A DNA stretch of 64,000 nucleotides from Nymphaea colorata (lineage: Eukaryota > Streptophyta > Magnoliopsida > Nymphaeales > Nymphaeaceae): contig NC_045145.1 of assembly GCF_008831285.2 (NCBI RefSeq), positions 20,414,040 through 20,478,039 of the forward strand. The letters are read 5' to 3'. The stretch's first letter is position 1. Each line of letters starts with the position of its first letter. Positions 31,901-43,937 of this stretch are shown here, piece by piece. The notes beneath the pieces are model-generated. The model searched no databases, had not been told where the DNA came from, and saw only the letters and a list, made by a program, of their open reading frames with translations. Made by a program: the position numbers and the translations under genes.

Positions 31901-32878
31901 GCCAATTCCATCAAACGCCTAGTTGTGTGTTCTCAATGGGAACTATAAGTGGACTATGGTTTTCTATAATTAGATGTGTTCTTATCTAAACTGATAAAAA
32001 AAATCCAAGCGTTTGGTAACCGAGATTGACTGAGCATTTCCAGTTTTGCTTAATTTACAGTTTACTGCCTTCTTTTTTTTTGTTTTGTTTTTATTTTCTT
32101 TTACGGTTTTGCAAAAAATGGAAAAAAGGCATAAAATTTTTAAATTTGCATGAGAAACGACATGACTTTGGTTGCCCTCTATGGTGCATATTTGGAGATC
32201 TTATGTCCACGAAGAAAGTGCTTTGATTCATTTTCATTAATATTAAATCATTTTGGAGTCGTTTGACATTAAAAACAATATGTGGAATCTGTTCATAAAT
32301 TTATGATGAATTCACATGACCCTCAAATTTAGCCACTTGAACGTACCGTAAATTCGAAGCATATTTATGTGTTCCTGATGCCAAACGACTCATTTTATCT
32401 CTTATATCATAACTCAATCTGCCACGTTCTTTTTTTTCTCGTTATGAAAGGAAGATTTGAAAGAGTTCGGGCCACCAACTCCCACAGCATATCTCTTATA
32501 TATATTGTGTCAGGATTTTTACTACACTACAATGAGTTTTATATTTATATACATATATATTTGCAGTTCCTATTCATCTTTGCCTTTAGATTAGATCTTG
32601 AAAAGGAGCGGAAGAAGGAGAGTTTTTTTGTTTTTTGAAGAAGCTGTAAGTATAATGTATATGGATACCAGCAGTGTCTCTAGAAATAAATAAAAAGATT
32701 TCGCGGGAAACTGAATTTCGGGACGTGGAATCGATGCTTTTCCGGTGGACGAGGGTGGCGAAAAAACAAAGGGGGGATGGGTTGAGGCATATCAGGCATT
32801 TCCGAAAAAGGCGCAAGCAATTTCGAGAAAGCGCGTTGGGGACGCCGTCAGCAACGCCGTTTCTCTACGTAACGCCGT

Positions 32879-33919
32879 AAACCCTAGAGAGAGAAATGAC
32901 AGAAGAAAATTTTGAGAGAGAGAGAGAGTTCAAAAGCGAAGGCTGCTCTTCAAAAACCAAAAAAAAAAAAGCCGCAGCTTCGTCGTCGTCGTCGTCCTCC
33001 TCTCTCTCTCTCTCTCTCTCTCTCTTTTCCGCCATTGGCAATTCTTTCTGGTCCTCAAATTTCCTATCTTCTCGTCCTTCCTTTATCAAGCTTGTAGGTC
33101 GAAGGATTGCGTATCTCTCTCCTCCTTCTTCCTTGTTGCTGCCACAGGGTTCTGAGCGCCCTGTTACTCATCTCATTCGTCTTCTTCAATAGGCTCTTTT
33201 CTGTTGCGGGCGATTCTAGGGTTAAAGGTCTCTCCTTTCTCGCCTTCTTGAAGATTTTCTGCAATCATTTCCCGGTTTCGCGGACCGGACCCTTCGGCAA
33301 ATTACGAGGGCGGCCTTCAGTGGACGGAAACCGGTCGCCGGGTGCTTTCGTGAAGGGGAGAACCAATAGGTGGATCACCGTTCTCTGTTCTGGTTCAACC
33401 GCCCAACCGGAGGGAGAAGAGGTGGTCGTCGTTGATCTACCTTTGGGGCGGGAAGCGGGGCTTTTTGAGGGTGGTTCTCCGTGATTGGGTCCCGATACTA
33501 TCTGGGTTCTGCCTAATCGACTGCTGCCGCCGAGCGCTCGGTTGAACTTTTTGTTTTTCGTTGTTTCTTCCCTGTGATTCGGCTGTGTGTTTTTTGGTGA
33601 TTTGTCTGCGGGCGAGCTTCATTTAGCTGGGATTCGGGCTTGAAGATCCGGGATTTTCCTGTGAAGCTTTTGCCGCGGGCGGACTATTAGGTTTTGGGAG
33701 GCCTAAATCGCCGCTTGCGCCGGAGAGTTGGGCGGAAGTTGTGCCCTTTTCTTCCTTTCTCTCGTGCTCTGTGTTGAGGCCTCAATCCTCTGCTGCTGAG
33801 CGTCTCTTTGACCCACATCAGTGTTTGGAGGTCGGTTGGTTTCGCCTTCGCCGCTTGTGATTCTTCGACTTGTCCTGTTGCTCGTTTTGTGACACCGGGG
33901 AGGTTGCGGGGTTCATGCG
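32879..33919 (+). promoter_or_regulatory. Leader of the BAH/Agenet gene with telo-box and uORF
   Basis: A telo-box AAACCCTAG at 32879-32887 is followed by GA- and CT-rich tracts (32915-32929, 33000-33025) and a TCG trinucleotide run (about 32979-32997). An upstream ORF from ATG at 32896 to 33192 would encode 98 aa, including a polyserine-leucine run. It ends 727 bases before the main start codon, so if transcribed it could reduce translation of the main ORF. The true transcription start is not known and may lie inside or after this uORF. Confidence 0.4.
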
Positions 33920-36900
33920 ATGGCGAAGGTGTTCGTGGATTGGGAGGAAATCTTCGTCTCTAACGACAAAGGAAGCCGGGTCGTTCATTACTACCTGAAG
34001 GACTCGCATGGGAACTCCGATCTGGCCGTCGTCGGGCGAGAGAAGAGCTTGAGGCACATGGTCTATACCGTGCCGAGCCAGTTCCTTCGCCTAGCCGACG
34101 TCCATGGGTTCCAGCCATCGTCGTCGCTCAAATGGAGGTCGAAGCGAGAGGTCGTGGACTGGCTTTCCTCTCTCATCGCAGGTGCATATAGATCTGAGAC
34201 TTCTGATTCTTTTTCCCTTGAAAGACCGCTTTGTTTTCCTCTAATCGACATCCTTCAAGCGTGACTTCTATACTTGGTTTGAGGGTTTTTTTTCTTGTTC
34301 CTCCGTTGCACAGAGTTCATTCCGTAGTTGGCTTTTATAGGGTCCCTTTGTTCCGAGCTTTGGTAGGTATTCATTTTTACATCAGAATGTGGGATGTGTT
34401 GCAGATTTCATTCGGCAGGTGAGAAAATGAGGATGCTTTTAGTAGGTTGCCGTAGGAAATGCGCCAGAGGAAGGCTTCATCTTCGTTTTCCTTTTTCCTG
34501 TTAAAAATAAACGAAGGACCACTGCTCGGCCTTTTCGTTTGTGCGTGGTTTTTTCTCTTTACGTTACTTCGCTGCAAGGTTGTAAAAATGGAGAAGGGGA
34601 TCATTTTGTTTCAGTCTAACGGGAGGATTATGTAGCTGTTCCTTGATATTATCCCCATCGATTGATGTTGGGAAAGGAATTCTAAAATCAGTATCATGTC
34701 ACCTGTCATCTACGGGATTTAATCGAGGCGATTGTTGTTCTTATCCGCTGAGCATCTGGTTTCTCAAGCAGCCCTAGTGGATCAAACCTTTGCAAACCCT
34801 GGAAGGACTTATATGTTCACGAATAAAATTCATGCTTCTCCCTTCTTTTTGGGAGAACGAAATTAAGTTTTTTCTGTTTCTTGTCATTTTGTTGAGTCAA
34901 TCACCATGTTATGGCGGTCCATTACTTGCTCTTTAAGATACGTTTTGTTGGTGAGAATGTTAGTTGGTATATGTGATGCTAGGTGGAAGGGTTTAATCAG
35001 TTTTGCTGATGTTGCATAGTTTTTCATTTCTGGCCAGCTGTTGTTAGAATAGCTCGGTCTGATAAATACTTCTCTTTGTAGGGGTTTGGATTATGTACCT
35101 ACAATTTCTTATTTTATTACTTTGTTTTTGTTTATTCTAAATTTTACTTCAAATTTTTTCTTGAAAATTTGTTTGTTTGTTCCGGTGCATTTTTTTATCT
35201 CTTAACTATCCTCCAAGTTACCTTCCTCTATATCAGCGAATCCTTGACCCTGTGTCCTTTTTAACCTCTGTAATCTGTGAGACTTATAAGCTATATATGG
35301 AGGATTGAACATGTGGAACCAGGTAAAATTTTAGATCTTTCGGTTATGTTAGATCTTCCATTCTATTTCCCCTCTTTATCTTATCGGAGTTCATTACCGA
35401 TTGTTGGAAATCTTTGTATTCCTTTTCCTGATGTTTGCTGTAATCTCTTGTCCTTTCTCTGGCTTTACGTGCTTCCTTCTCCCGGAATCTTCTATGCTGT
35501 ATCTTAAAGTTCTTTATGAGCTTCTCGTTTTGTGCCCTTCTCCACCATGCTTTGCTTATAAAACTAGATGCGTGTTTCTGCATGTTCGTGAACTCCAGAA
35601 ATTGCACCGATCAGGGGAATGGTGTTCTTGATCCTGCCTGTATTCTACGATTTACTTCAAAATTTCCTTTTGAGAAACAGGTTCTCTTGATTTCTTCGAA
35701 ATTTTGGTTTCATTTTTTGTGGACATAACCTCGAGTCATGTTATATGGCTATTCCATCTGCAGAACGCTTTTTACGGCGCTGTGTTATTTTCTGTGCAAT
35801 CTGTTTCTTTGTCTCGGATGTGGGCCATCACTATAGTTGGGGGCTTGCGGTTAACAAATTTCCAAGGGTCCACTTACTTAGGTAGGTGCGTCAGTCTCTG
35901 GTGGGAGATTTTGCCTCTGCCTGCGTCTGTTGTTCAAGTTATCAAGTTAGGACTGCGTACTGTTTTATGACCATCAGTCAGTCGCTCGGAGGTTGTTGTG
36001 TGTTTGTGGTGCGAGCGCGTGATTCTTCACTCACGTCCTTTTGAATTTGACTTGGACGGGCTTGATTTTCTGTGCTTGTGTTTTTGCGCGTTTCACTGTG
36101 AGCGGTATAACATTCACAATCTACTGTGGGTAATTCGGGTTTTCCTCATTCGTCCATTTTATTTGATATTGGTTATCTTGCATCATCTTTTTTTGCTCGT
36201 TTCTTTATTTTCAATTCATGCCTTTTGAGATGAAATTATGGTTTTCTAAATTTTCTTTTGGTGCTTTTCTAGATTATGCTTCGTATCAAGCCTCCCCGGC
36301 GGTTCATTTATCTAGTGACGAAGAAGATCCTTTGGAAGATCCTCTCGTTTGGAAGGTGAGAATAAAACTGCATGACCTTGATCTCTTTTTATTTTGCAAA
36401 TAGTTTTGGGGTTCCAATTGTCATCTTTCTGAGTTGTTTTCCTTGTTTTAATTCTTCTCAGGGTCTTTCTTCAAAAAAATCCAGGTTTCACTCGAAAGAG
36501 TTTACGTGGTTAGGTTCATCTTGGAAGTGCAGGAAAAGGCGTAAGCATTACCGTGCTTTCAACCGTAATGGGATTAAGATAACGGTAAGTTATCGAATTC
36601 TATCGCACTGCTTACTCCCTTTTTGCTTCACCATGAATTCTCGGGCTTCTTTTTCTTGTCCGAGCAGCTATGTTCATTGTACCACTTTGGTCTAATATTT
36701 GTGTTTTCTCGTGAATCAGGTCCATGATTTCGTATATGTCATGTCAGAAGAGAATCGGAGGCTTGTAGCCTATTTGGAAGATATGTATGAGGATTCTAGA
36801 GGTAACAAGATGGTTGTGGTCCGATGGTTTAACAATGTCGACGAGGTTGGTATCGTTTCGCCGCCTCGATTTAGTGACAGGGAGATCTTCTTTTCCCTTT

Positions 36901-38611
36901 GTCTTCAAGATCTGAGTGTTGAATGCGTTGATGGACTGGCAACGGTACTCAGCTCTCAGCATTTTGAGAAATACTTGAACGAGGCCAGGGAGACACGATG
37001 CGAACCATTCTTGTGCCGCAGGTTGGTCGATGGAGCCGACATCAAGCCTTTTGACATGACCCAGCTTCAGGGTTATTGGAATCAAAAGATCCTCAGGCAC
37101 ATGTACTCATCTCCCGCTAGAAGCTTTTTGAAGCCCCTGTCACCCAGTTACTTTAATCAGGGAGAAGAAGCTACTAACACTAACAAAAGCAAATCTAAAG
37201 TGAAGGATGGTATTTCCCTTGAATGGAAAAGTCAAGCTCCTAATTTGAGTCGCAAGGGGAATGGCAGCGTCACAGCTCTGGAGATTGAAGACCTTGGCCG
37301 GACTGCCGTCGCCAACAGAACTGAAATGGGTGTTGGTGGTAACGGCGGATCTGCTGCGACGAGAAAAATCACAAACAAGCAGAAGCCTCAGCAGCAGTTC
37401 TCTACAGGCTGCCAAATCGAAGTGCTTTCCCAGGATAGCGGTATTAGGGGTTGTTGGTTTAGGGCCGTTATCCTCAAGAGGCATGGAGAGAAGGTGAAGG
37501 TTCAGTATCAGGATCTCCTTGATGCGGACGAAACTGGGAAACTTGAGGTGAGCATCCTTTTTCCTCGTAATCTCTACCTTCTACCTTAAAGGCCGTCTTT
37601 AGTGGAGCTAGAGACAAGCAGATTCCTTCGAGTCGTCTTTTATCTGACCTCCATTTCTCTTTTGTGTTGGTGCAGGAATGGGTTCTGCTTTCACGGGCAG
37701 CAACAGTTAATGACCTTGGCGTCCGAGTTTGTGGCAGGACGACTGTGAGACCCTGTCCCCCGACCAAATGCAGGCTCACCAAGGGTTTCGACGTGGGAAC
37801 CATAGTGGATGCGCGATGGCACGACGGATGGTGGGAAGGTATTGTGGTTTTCAGGGAAACGGAGGACAAAGTGCACGTCTACTTTCCTGGTATAAATTCG
37901 TAATCTGGTTCTTCTGTTCTGTTTAATATTTCCTACATGACATGGCCGTATACTCAACATGTCTCGAACGATGCTGCAGGTGAGCGGAAAACCGAAGTAT
38001 TTGAAACCAACAGCCTCAGGCACTCGCAAGAATGGTTTTCGAGCAAGTGGAGTTTTCTCAAGGAAAGGCCAGACGTTGCCCGTTCGGTGAACTCCAAGGA
38101 TGAGGGCCGTGCCCTAGATAAGCCAGAACCTTCCGATCTTCATGAACGGGGTTCAGGTGAGGCGAGGCCGCTCGGCACCCGGCAGCAAGAAACCTCTGCA
38201 CCATCGGATGACACCAAAATCTTAAAGCCAAGGGTTGGCGTGCTCTCTGAGACTGAGACCAGACGCAGTCCGAGTTCAGAGCCGCCCGTGGCGGTCGATA
38301 GGAAGCGCGAGAGAGAAGAAGCATGGCCAGTGAATCTGGAGAAAGACAACCTGCTCGCTGGCTTGAAATGGAACCCTTCAAAGAAGCGGCGCAGAGGGAG
38401 CTTGTCTCACAAAACGGGTTCCAGAAGGCACAGCGATGGCAGCAGCAGCAGCAGTAGGGAAGAAGACGATGTCGATGCCTCCTCTCCTGGCACGAGCTTC
38501 TTGATCCCGAGCGACATGAAAGTGGACGTAGAGAACTGCAAGTATGGGGGGGCGACGCCTCTTGTCATTGCCAACATGCCACCTCTCTCGAGCTTGGTGA
38601 TGTCTAGGTGA
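33920..38611 (+). CDS. BAH and Agenet domain protein, putative chromatin reader
   Basis: Exons: 33920-34181, 36273-36355, 36462-36584, 36720-37547, 37676-37889, 37980-38611. All are GT-AG with coherent phase, giving 713 aa. The N-terminus (MAKVFVDWEEIFVSNDKG, then VVHYYLKDSHGNSDLAVVGRE) and the segment up to VVDWLSSL match the plant family combining an N-terminal conserved block, a BAH domain and paired Agenet repeats, as in Arabidopsis At1g68580/At5g55600 by my recollection. BAH is at about 150-290 (VHDFVYVMSEENRR, then VVVRWFNNVDEVG). Tudor-like Agenet repeats lie at about 370-490 (GCQIEVLSQDSGIRGCWFRA; FDVGTIVDARWHDGWWEGIV). The C-terminal exon is basic and Ser-rich with likely nuclear-localisation motifs (KKRRRGSL). 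BAH and Agenet modules bind histones or modified tails, so a nuclear chromatin role is inferred. Intron 1 is 2.1 kb. Confidence 0.88.
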
Positions 38612-38991
38612 CTTCCCCGCCACCGCCTTCGTCGTCATCGTCAGATGGATGACATGTATCATGCTGTGTACCTATGTGTAATGGCTTACCAACAAGGGGG
38701 GCTTCAGGTATTTCAGTAGATAGCCTCTCTTTTTTTTGTGAATGAGTCAAGTGGGTTCGCATGGAAGCTGTTGGCTCTTCCTCTTTTTGTTTTGTATTTT
38801 TCTTTATCTAAATCTAGCTAGCTAGCTTTTCTAAGAACTGTGGGACGGGGATTTCCTACTAGCTGTCGCTCACAAGGAGGGTCTGGTCTCCTGTGCCCAT
38901 TTATTAGCAGAGGAGGAGGGCCACCCCTATCTGTCGGCCTTTTTTTTACGGCTTTAAGTGGTCGGCTAGCATCTATAGGGCATTAATTTGT

Positions 38992-38997
38992 AATAAA
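38992..38997 (+). terminator. Likely polyadenylation signal of the BAH/Agenet gene
   Basis: AATAAA lies 381 bases after the stop codon, downstream of T-rich sequence. It is a plausible 3' end signal, but plant poly(A) signals are loosely defined, so the real site may differ. Confidence 0.4.
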
Positions 38998-41900
38998 GAG
39001 CAGCCCATAGTCGTCACAGCTTGTGACCTAGAATCTGAGAATGTTGGCTTATTTTGGGTTGCATGGTCACTTTGTTCAGCCTGGTCAAGAACCGTGCGCA
39101 AGTGCTCAATAGAGGTCGGACTTCTCAGTATCAGGCGATGGACGGTTTTGTCTTTGTGCCGATCGTGGCCGAAATCCTACTTAATATTTACTAAGGCCAC
39201 TTGACTAAGGGAGTTTAATTTGCAAACGACTCTTTTCTGTCATTCCCAACATAAAGAGTATTCAAACTTCAAAGAGGATTTTGGCCTATATAGGCGATTC
39301 AAAGAGGTTTTGGCCTATATCGGCGAAAGATTTGAATAAACTTTCTTGGGGGCCCTCGGGTTTCAATGATAAAGATACTTGGTGGGTGGAGATGGTGACG
39401 GAGGCTACCGGCTTTAACCTGCTGCGGCGGAGCAAATGCATACACAAAGCACCCAACAAGCCTCAAGTTTACCAATTAAGAGTCCGATTCGACTGAAACT
39501 TGGCACGACCAGAAAAAAGCATTGCCGGGGTTATTGCAGCGGCCGCCGATTGACAATCTGCGCGGTCAAGTCGAATATTGTTTCACTCCTTGCACCTCGT
39601 CGATAGGTATGGAGACGGTTGAGAAAAAAAAAGTTCCTACCCCATTTCGTCTCCGGCGTTTCTCTGCTACGTGACCTGATTCATTAGCAGCATCTGTTAT
39701 TCATGAAATATTCGGTCCTCCCATTTAATCTCCCAACTCCAGACAAGGAAGAAAGGAAAAAGGTCACCACAAAGAGCACTACGAACAGCCAATCAAAGTG
39801 GCTTTATTTGGGTTGATGTTTGGTTTGTTTTAGGCCAATTCAAGAGGCAGATCAGGCCTGATCTGTCCAGGCATGGCAGCTGCTGCAAGTCGCAGACATA
39901 GTTCACTGCGCTAAATGTGAATCCATATTTTTCCACCTTCAGTACATTGTCGCCGACCCGAGCACTAAATGATTAAGAACTGACTTGCAACATCTTTAGG
40001 GTTGAGTTCAGGCTAGTTACCTATATGCTTGGGAGTGGGAATAGGGTTGAACATGAGCCGGAGTCGAGCTCGACTCCTGGATCGTTGAAGCTCGAGTCCT
40101 GGATCGCTCAAGCTCGAGTTGAGCTTGACTACTTGAAGACTAGCCCGACTTGATAAACCAAGTCGAAGCTCAAGCACAACTTGTTTAAGCTCCAAAGACT
40201 GAGTGACTCACCCCAGCAGCTGGAAGTGGAGTGAAAATTTGTGACACTTTATTCTAATTTTCCTAAACTTGATAGTTCAGTGAACTGGTTATATGGCCGG
40301 GCTAAGTGGAGTTCTTGCAACTCAAATTCGACTTGTTTAATAAAAGAGACGAGTATGAGCCAAGCCCACGAGATAAGCCCTCGATATTCATCCTTAGATG
40401 GGAATCTGGGTCGCCGCTCCTACCCATTTTTGAATTGTATCCGAGCAGCTGGATCAGATCCAGATAATCAGTTTCGGTGTTGGATAGGTCTCCTAAACAC
40501 ATGAACTACTTTTTGTTTGAATCCAAAGACAGATCTGGAAACAGGTCGTGGTCAGGTTTCACCTCACTTGGATTTGTTTTTCTTCATCAAGGTAAAGTTC
40601 TGGCACTTCAATGTATATACATGTCTACATGGATCAACTCGAAGTGCCGGAGCAAAACTTGAGATACAGTTCAAAGATCGGTAAGAGTTTATATATGTAT
40701 ATGCCATATTATCAATTGTATAGGTTGGAAATCTCCTTATGCAAGAATTGAAGCCGATTATGAGGCTAAGGGATATTTATCATATCAGACGTCCAGGTTG
40801 GTTCTAGACTATGGGAAAATTTGGATGCCACCCCTCATCATCTAACCAAATGTATGAAAATTTTGTTTTATGAAAACCAAGTTTTTTTAAAGAGTTTTTC
40901 GAAACTTAGATTACTTGTTTGGGTGACATCTAAAACCAGGTTTTCTAGGAATAACCTAAGGAATGTCAGGGCTTTCACTCCCTTTTACAAATACAAAATC
41001 AGGTTTTGTCAAAATTGAGTTGTCCTCAAACCTAGTTTTGATGACATCCAGATAATCGAAAAACCCGGTTTTGAAGTGTCATCTAAATGCCCCCCTTATA
41101 TCGTTAGGGTTGGTATTGTATAGTATGTATACACTTAGGTACAGTAATTCGACTTTGGGCCCAAATATTCCTACATGTGTGCTTAAAGAAGGGTATATTG
41201 CATTACTCCAAGCATATGTGAGGAAGGACTTGAGAATGATTTCCTTCAAACAAGTTTGCTTTCCTCGATTTTAATACAGAATTCCACCACTATGAAAGTA
41301 CCATCTAAAAATAAAATGAATTCATTTAAGAAAATAGTAAGAAATGACAGATATTTTTTCAAGCAATTAACAGGGTTTTTGTTGGGGATTAATACTCTAG
41401 TTGCACAGTCACTTATGATCTAGCCTCTAGTGGAACATCAGATCGATATCAAACAAGGGTATGGTGGTGAGGGAAAAGGCAAAAAGGATTCGCACTTTTT
41501 AGTGGGGGGCAAGAATATGATGGGGTATAAAAAATGAAGCATCTAATGATTTGATTGATGGTTAGAAAAGCATGTGGCAGGCAGTGGCTAAGTGAGAAAA
41601 AGGCTTTGGAAGGGCACTCATTCACATATTTTTATATTCAAATAGGGAAATAGTTTCTAGAGGAACATTATGCATATAACATTTAACAAATATTTGAAAA
41701 TATTAACACCAAAAGAAACATTGAAGGGAGCCCATATGTGGCTCCGCCTCTAGTGGCAGAAGTGGACCCAAGAAGGGCTCTAAAACTCAGGCGACCCAAT
41801 TCGTCTAAGGGGGTGTTTGATTGGTGGAACACGCCAGGCAGGACGTGTGGAGCATCCATGCTCTGGGAGCTGCATTTGTTCTTTTTGTTCCGGAATTGAA

Positions 41901-43535
41901 AGTCTTGTTCCTCATGAAAAAACAAGAACCAAATGTCGACTGGTAGGTCGATGGATTGAATTCAAATTGGATGCAACTTTTATTAATGTATGATAGTTTG
42001 GAATTGAGTATGAATGAAAATTTTTGAATTTAGTTTCAAATCCGTGTCTACCTTTTATTTTTCTCATTCAAATCTGAATTTAACTTTTAAATAAACAATT
42101 GAATCAGAACCACGTTATAAATGTATAAATATTTATCTAAAACCAAATCGGAATCTAATTTGATGTCATTTCTTGAATCTGAATGTGACCCGGTTTCTTA
42201 TAGTTTGATTGAATATCTTATTCGTATCCATTCCATTGACATTCCTAATTTTCTTGATAGCTTTGAATTAGACTAATGGGGGTAATTTTCATCTCTTCAG
42301 CCTATAGAACTTGGGCTGCATCAGCATCAGCGAGGTAATATTTAACTTAAATACTGAGCTCGACCACTTAAAACACACAGACATTACACTACCTGCCTTT
42401 TTATAAGCCCTAGCTATACCAACTACATCATTACTTTTAAGCAATGAATGAACTCAATTTTCAATGTCTTAATAATATGCACAAAAAATTTCTCATCTGA
42501 GTAGCAAAGGCTACAAAACTTTTTAATGACATAGGAACACAAAAGAATCGTTCGGAATCACTCTGGCCAGTTTGCAAGTGGGTCGGATCTAGACAGGAAA
42601 CTTGGGTTATTCTTGGCAGTATGAGATGCGGTTCTACTCAATTTTCAACTGGTTGAAGCGCCCCCCTCGTCTGTGTCTCTTCTATTGTTGGGGCTCTGGA
42701 TCGAAATCGAACAAGCATTGACACATTAGACAAGAAAGAGAGGGGCATCCAATGGCTCCACATTTTAGTGGGGAATAATCCATAGAGTCATGGCATATGA
42801 ACAGATAACGCATTTAGTGGGTTGGTGGATTATCAGAAAAACATATCTTCTCATCCCTCTCAAACCCAAAGATTGGCCCACTTCTTCATCTCTGAAGAAA
42901 AAGAATCCAGGAGCATGGGTTCTGCAACTTTTGCTGGTTCATGGTCTGAATGGAGCCAAAGAAGAAAAGGGGAGTACTGGTTAGAGCTGTCATTGTTTTA
43001 CAGTTGGGCCATGAAAGCCCAGTCTTTGTCTTGGCGTTAAGCCTTTTCTTATTAATCCCCTTCCTCCCTCTTGGATTTTCCTTCTCTGCTCACCATCACA
43101 GTGTGGGGAGGGAAGACATGGCCGTCGATTCCTAATGTGGATTTCTTGGACAAAAAGCAGGCGCAGGCTTCCCCACTTTAGGTTCAAGAATGGAGAAACG
43201 GTGCAGCTCCCTTCTTCAAGTCTTGCATCAGTGGAGTCCCTCACTGTGCCACAGGTATCTCAGCCTCTCACTTTCACTGTATGTCTGTGTTATGTGGACA
43301 AGGAACATATTGATGTTCTTATCGAATTATAGAAGGCTAAACAATGCAATAAAGCTAGTAATTCTTCAAAATCTTGTTTCAATCTATACGTACTTCGTGT
43401 TTATGCTGAAACATTTCCTCAACAATTTTTCTGGAGGGGAAAAGATAACACAAGATTTTAATTTCTTGGTGGGATTCTCCATGGTTGTGAGATTCCTAAC
43501 TTGGGCATGCGCGATTGTCAATTAAAGTAACTGCA
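38998..43535. other. Intergenic, no gene recognised
   Basis: This spacer contains a two-copy 29-30-bp tandem repeat at 39268-39326 (TTCAAAGAGG then TTTTGGCCTATAT), a GAGCTCGA/AAGCTCGAG-rich stretch at 40040-40200, a Tourist-like element (40813-41095) and a possible reverse copy of the GGCGGAGC family ending near 41756. 42770-43530 has several short ORFs, including an ATG at 43190 running to a splice-like CACAG|GTATCT. I cannot join it in phase to the following gene, so it may be leader sequence. Confidence 0.4.
40813..41095. mobile_element. Decayed Tourist-like MITE
   Basis: The left end GGGAAAATTTGGATGCCAC and right end (reverse complement GGGGGGCATTTAGATGACAC) are inverted repeats. Internal motifs AAACCAGGTTTT and GGTTTTGTCAAAA match the other copies. 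The flanking triplets are not identical, so the insertion is old. Confidence 0.5.
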
Positions 43536-43937
43536 ATGCGTTTGGACTCTGGGGAGCAGGAGCAGGTGATCGTTATGACGGCGGATCTGAAGTGCCCGGA
43601 TGGAAGGCGAAGAGTATCTGAAGTTCTATCAAGAATGGGTGGTAATCCTTCTAGACACGAACATATCTGTCTGTTTTAGTTTCTCTTTCCACATCAAACA
43701 ATTTGCCAATTTGGACCAGAGAACTGCCACCCTGCTCTTCTTTATTCCATCCGCTTTACATATACATTGCTTCTTAGTTATCATGCACACGCAGATGACA
43801 TAGGGTCGGTTTTGGTGGACTCGAGGGAAAAGACGGTCATCCTGAGTTGCAGATTCGGCGGCAACGCAAGGAAGAAGAGCGTCAGTAGCTGGTTATATGC
43901 ACCAGTATGGCATATAACCAGGTCGCGCAGTCTGTAA
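43536..43937 (+). CDS. HMA-domain (heavy-metal-associated-like) small protein
   Basis: Exons 43536-43641 and 43795-43937 splice in phase 1 to give 82 aa starting MRLDSGEQEQVIVMTADLKC. The pattern (beta strand VIVMTADLKC, helix PDGRRRVSEVLSRM, then VLVDSREKTVILSCRF) fits a ferredoxin-like HMA fold as in plant HIPP/HPP proteins. The usual metal-binding CxxC is reduced to CPDG, so one of the two cysteines is missing, and the C-terminus (ITRSRSL) has no CaaX isoprenylation box. It probably no longer binds metal in the usual way, or acts as a protein-interaction module. The start could lie in an upstream exon, but this ATG is in frame and directly precedes the domain. Confidence 0.6.

Larger units (their letters stand above)
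24560..32878. other. Intergenic, no gene recognised
   Basis: An 8.3-kb spacer. The first few hundred bases should be the 3' UTR of the plastid-protein gene. Two GC-richer islands stand out, 26500-27180 and 29380-29870. The second contains a 161-codon minus-strand ORF (29379-29864) with an ATG but no recognisable family, and an opposing plus-strand donor consensus ACAG|GTGAGT at about 29651. Tandem TA runs lie near 29050-29070 and 30045-30060. A GA run lies near 31781-31795. Decayed MITE copies are listed separately. 32485-32640 is AT-rich and leads into the GC-richer promoter of the BAH/Agenet gene. Confidence 0.45.

Noticed and set aside
33107-33484. 125-codon plus-strand ORF in the BAH/Agenet leader
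   Set aside because: It needs a TTG start and has no family features; it is leader sequence.
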